DNA of 5,717 bases from DSAR01 sp034437315. Lineage in GTDB: Bacteria > Chloroflexota > Anaerolineae > B4-G1. The notes under the pieces are model-generated. The model made no database searches. It worked only from the letters and a program-made list of their open reading frames with translations, and had not been told where the DNA came from. Position numbers and translations under genes: made by a program. The stretch is from contig DAOTUC010000153.1 of NCBI GenBank assembly GCA_034437315.1, positions 1 through 5,717 on the forward strand, written 5' to 3'. Of this stretch, positions 5,527 to 5,717 are shown piece after piece (position 1 is the stretch's first letter; each line of letters starts with the position of its first letter).

Positions 5527-5560
5527 AAGCGGCTACATAAGCGGCTACATAAACGGAACA
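5526..5560. repeat. 12-base tandem repeat, two perfect copies plus a degenerate third
   Basis: TAAGCGGCTACA occurs twice without a gap (5526-5537 and 5538-5549). It is followed by a degenerate copy TAAACGGAACA (5550-5560) that differs by two substitutions and one missing base. The array abuts the right arm of the inverted repeat at 5433-5526, and lies 18 bases past the end of the minus-strand gene. Confidence 0.75.
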
Positions 5561-5578
5561 GCGACCCACCGAGATCGT

Positions 5579-5717
5579 CTAGTCCCCACAGGCCGGCAAT
5601 GTACAATAGCGCTCGTCCAACATCTCAAGGCTGAACGGTTTCAGCGCCTCGACCAGTTCTTCTTCCGATACGCCGGCGACCTTGACCATCAGTTCTCGAT
5701 TGGTGGGATCCTCGCCC
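5579..5717 (-). CDS. C-terminal end of an unidentified protein, truncated by the window edge
   Basis: Reading the minus strand from the right edge gives one open frame of 45 codons ending in TAG (complement of 5579-5581). The start lies outside the window. The visible tail includes DPTNRELMVKVAGVSEEELV and ends in ERYCTLPACGD, with two Cys five residues apart. The codons favour G or C at the third position as in the neighbouring genes, and the composition is that of a normal soluble protein rich in Glu and Leu, so it is probably real coding sequence. I do not recognise the family. The Cys pair near the C-terminus could bind metal or form a disulfide, but that is only a guess. It is convergent with the kinase gene, and the shared terminator at 5379-5426 lies downstream of both. 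Confidence 0.65.
   Translation of the reverse strand, partial: GEDPTNRELMVKVAGVSEEELVEALKPFSLEMLDERYCTLPACGD

Noticed and set aside
5526..5560. CRISPR array
   Set aside because: The units are 12 bases long and directly adjacent, with no spacers and no cas genes nearby.
5373..5606. Minus-strand open frame of 77 codons across the terminator and the repeats
   Set aside because: It runs through the 21-bp terminator hairpin and tandem repeats, and competes with the better-supported minus-strand frame ending at 5579.

Overview
The window reads like a chromosomal segment of a GC-rich bacterium, most plausibly a member of the Chloroflexota (Anaerolineae-like). This is an inference. It rests on a lipoprotein that joins an NBR1-type Ig-like domain to CARDB repeats through Thr/Pro linkers, on a large soluble GAF-PAS hybrid kinase carrying two receiver domains, and on GC-rich third codon positions. 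No marker gene in the window fixes the taxonomy.

Layout: (1) 1-57 holds a short heptanucleotide repeat and a good ribosome binding site. (2) 58-1413 encodes a secreted lipoprotein on the + strand. (3) 1414-1587 is an intergenic stretch with a hairpin, a small palindrome, a tandem 9-mer, an extended -10 promoter candidate and two tiny upstream ORFs. (4) 1588-2217 encodes a class I SAM-dependent methyltransferase, started here at GTG 1588. (5) 2218-2543 is a 326-base gap with no gene. It carries a PhoB-box-like 7-4-7 direct repeat, a weak -10, and a run of four hairpins ending at the ribosome binding site of the next gene. (6) 2544-5351 encodes a 935-residue soluble hybrid histidine kinase (N-terminal helical domain, GAF, PAS, HisKA, HATPase, REC, REC). 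(7) 5379-5426 is a very strong bidirectional terminator hairpin. (8) 5427-5578 has no gene but contains a long imperfect inverted repeat and a 12-bp tandem repeat. (9) 5579-5717 is the C-terminal end of a minus-strand gene that runs off the right edge.

The three complete genes point the same way, but their gaps (174 and 326 bases) and separate promoter signals argue against one tight operon. The lipoprotein would act outside the membrane, probably in binding or adhesion. The methyltransferase and the kinase are cytoplasmic. The kinase carries everything needed for His-to-Asp transfer onto its own receivers but has no DNA-binding or enzymatic output domain, so a partner must lie elsewhere. The genes themselves look ordinary. 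The parts most worth a second look are non-coding: the leader of the kinase gene, the leader of the methyltransferase gene, and the repeat-bearing gap between the convergent genes.
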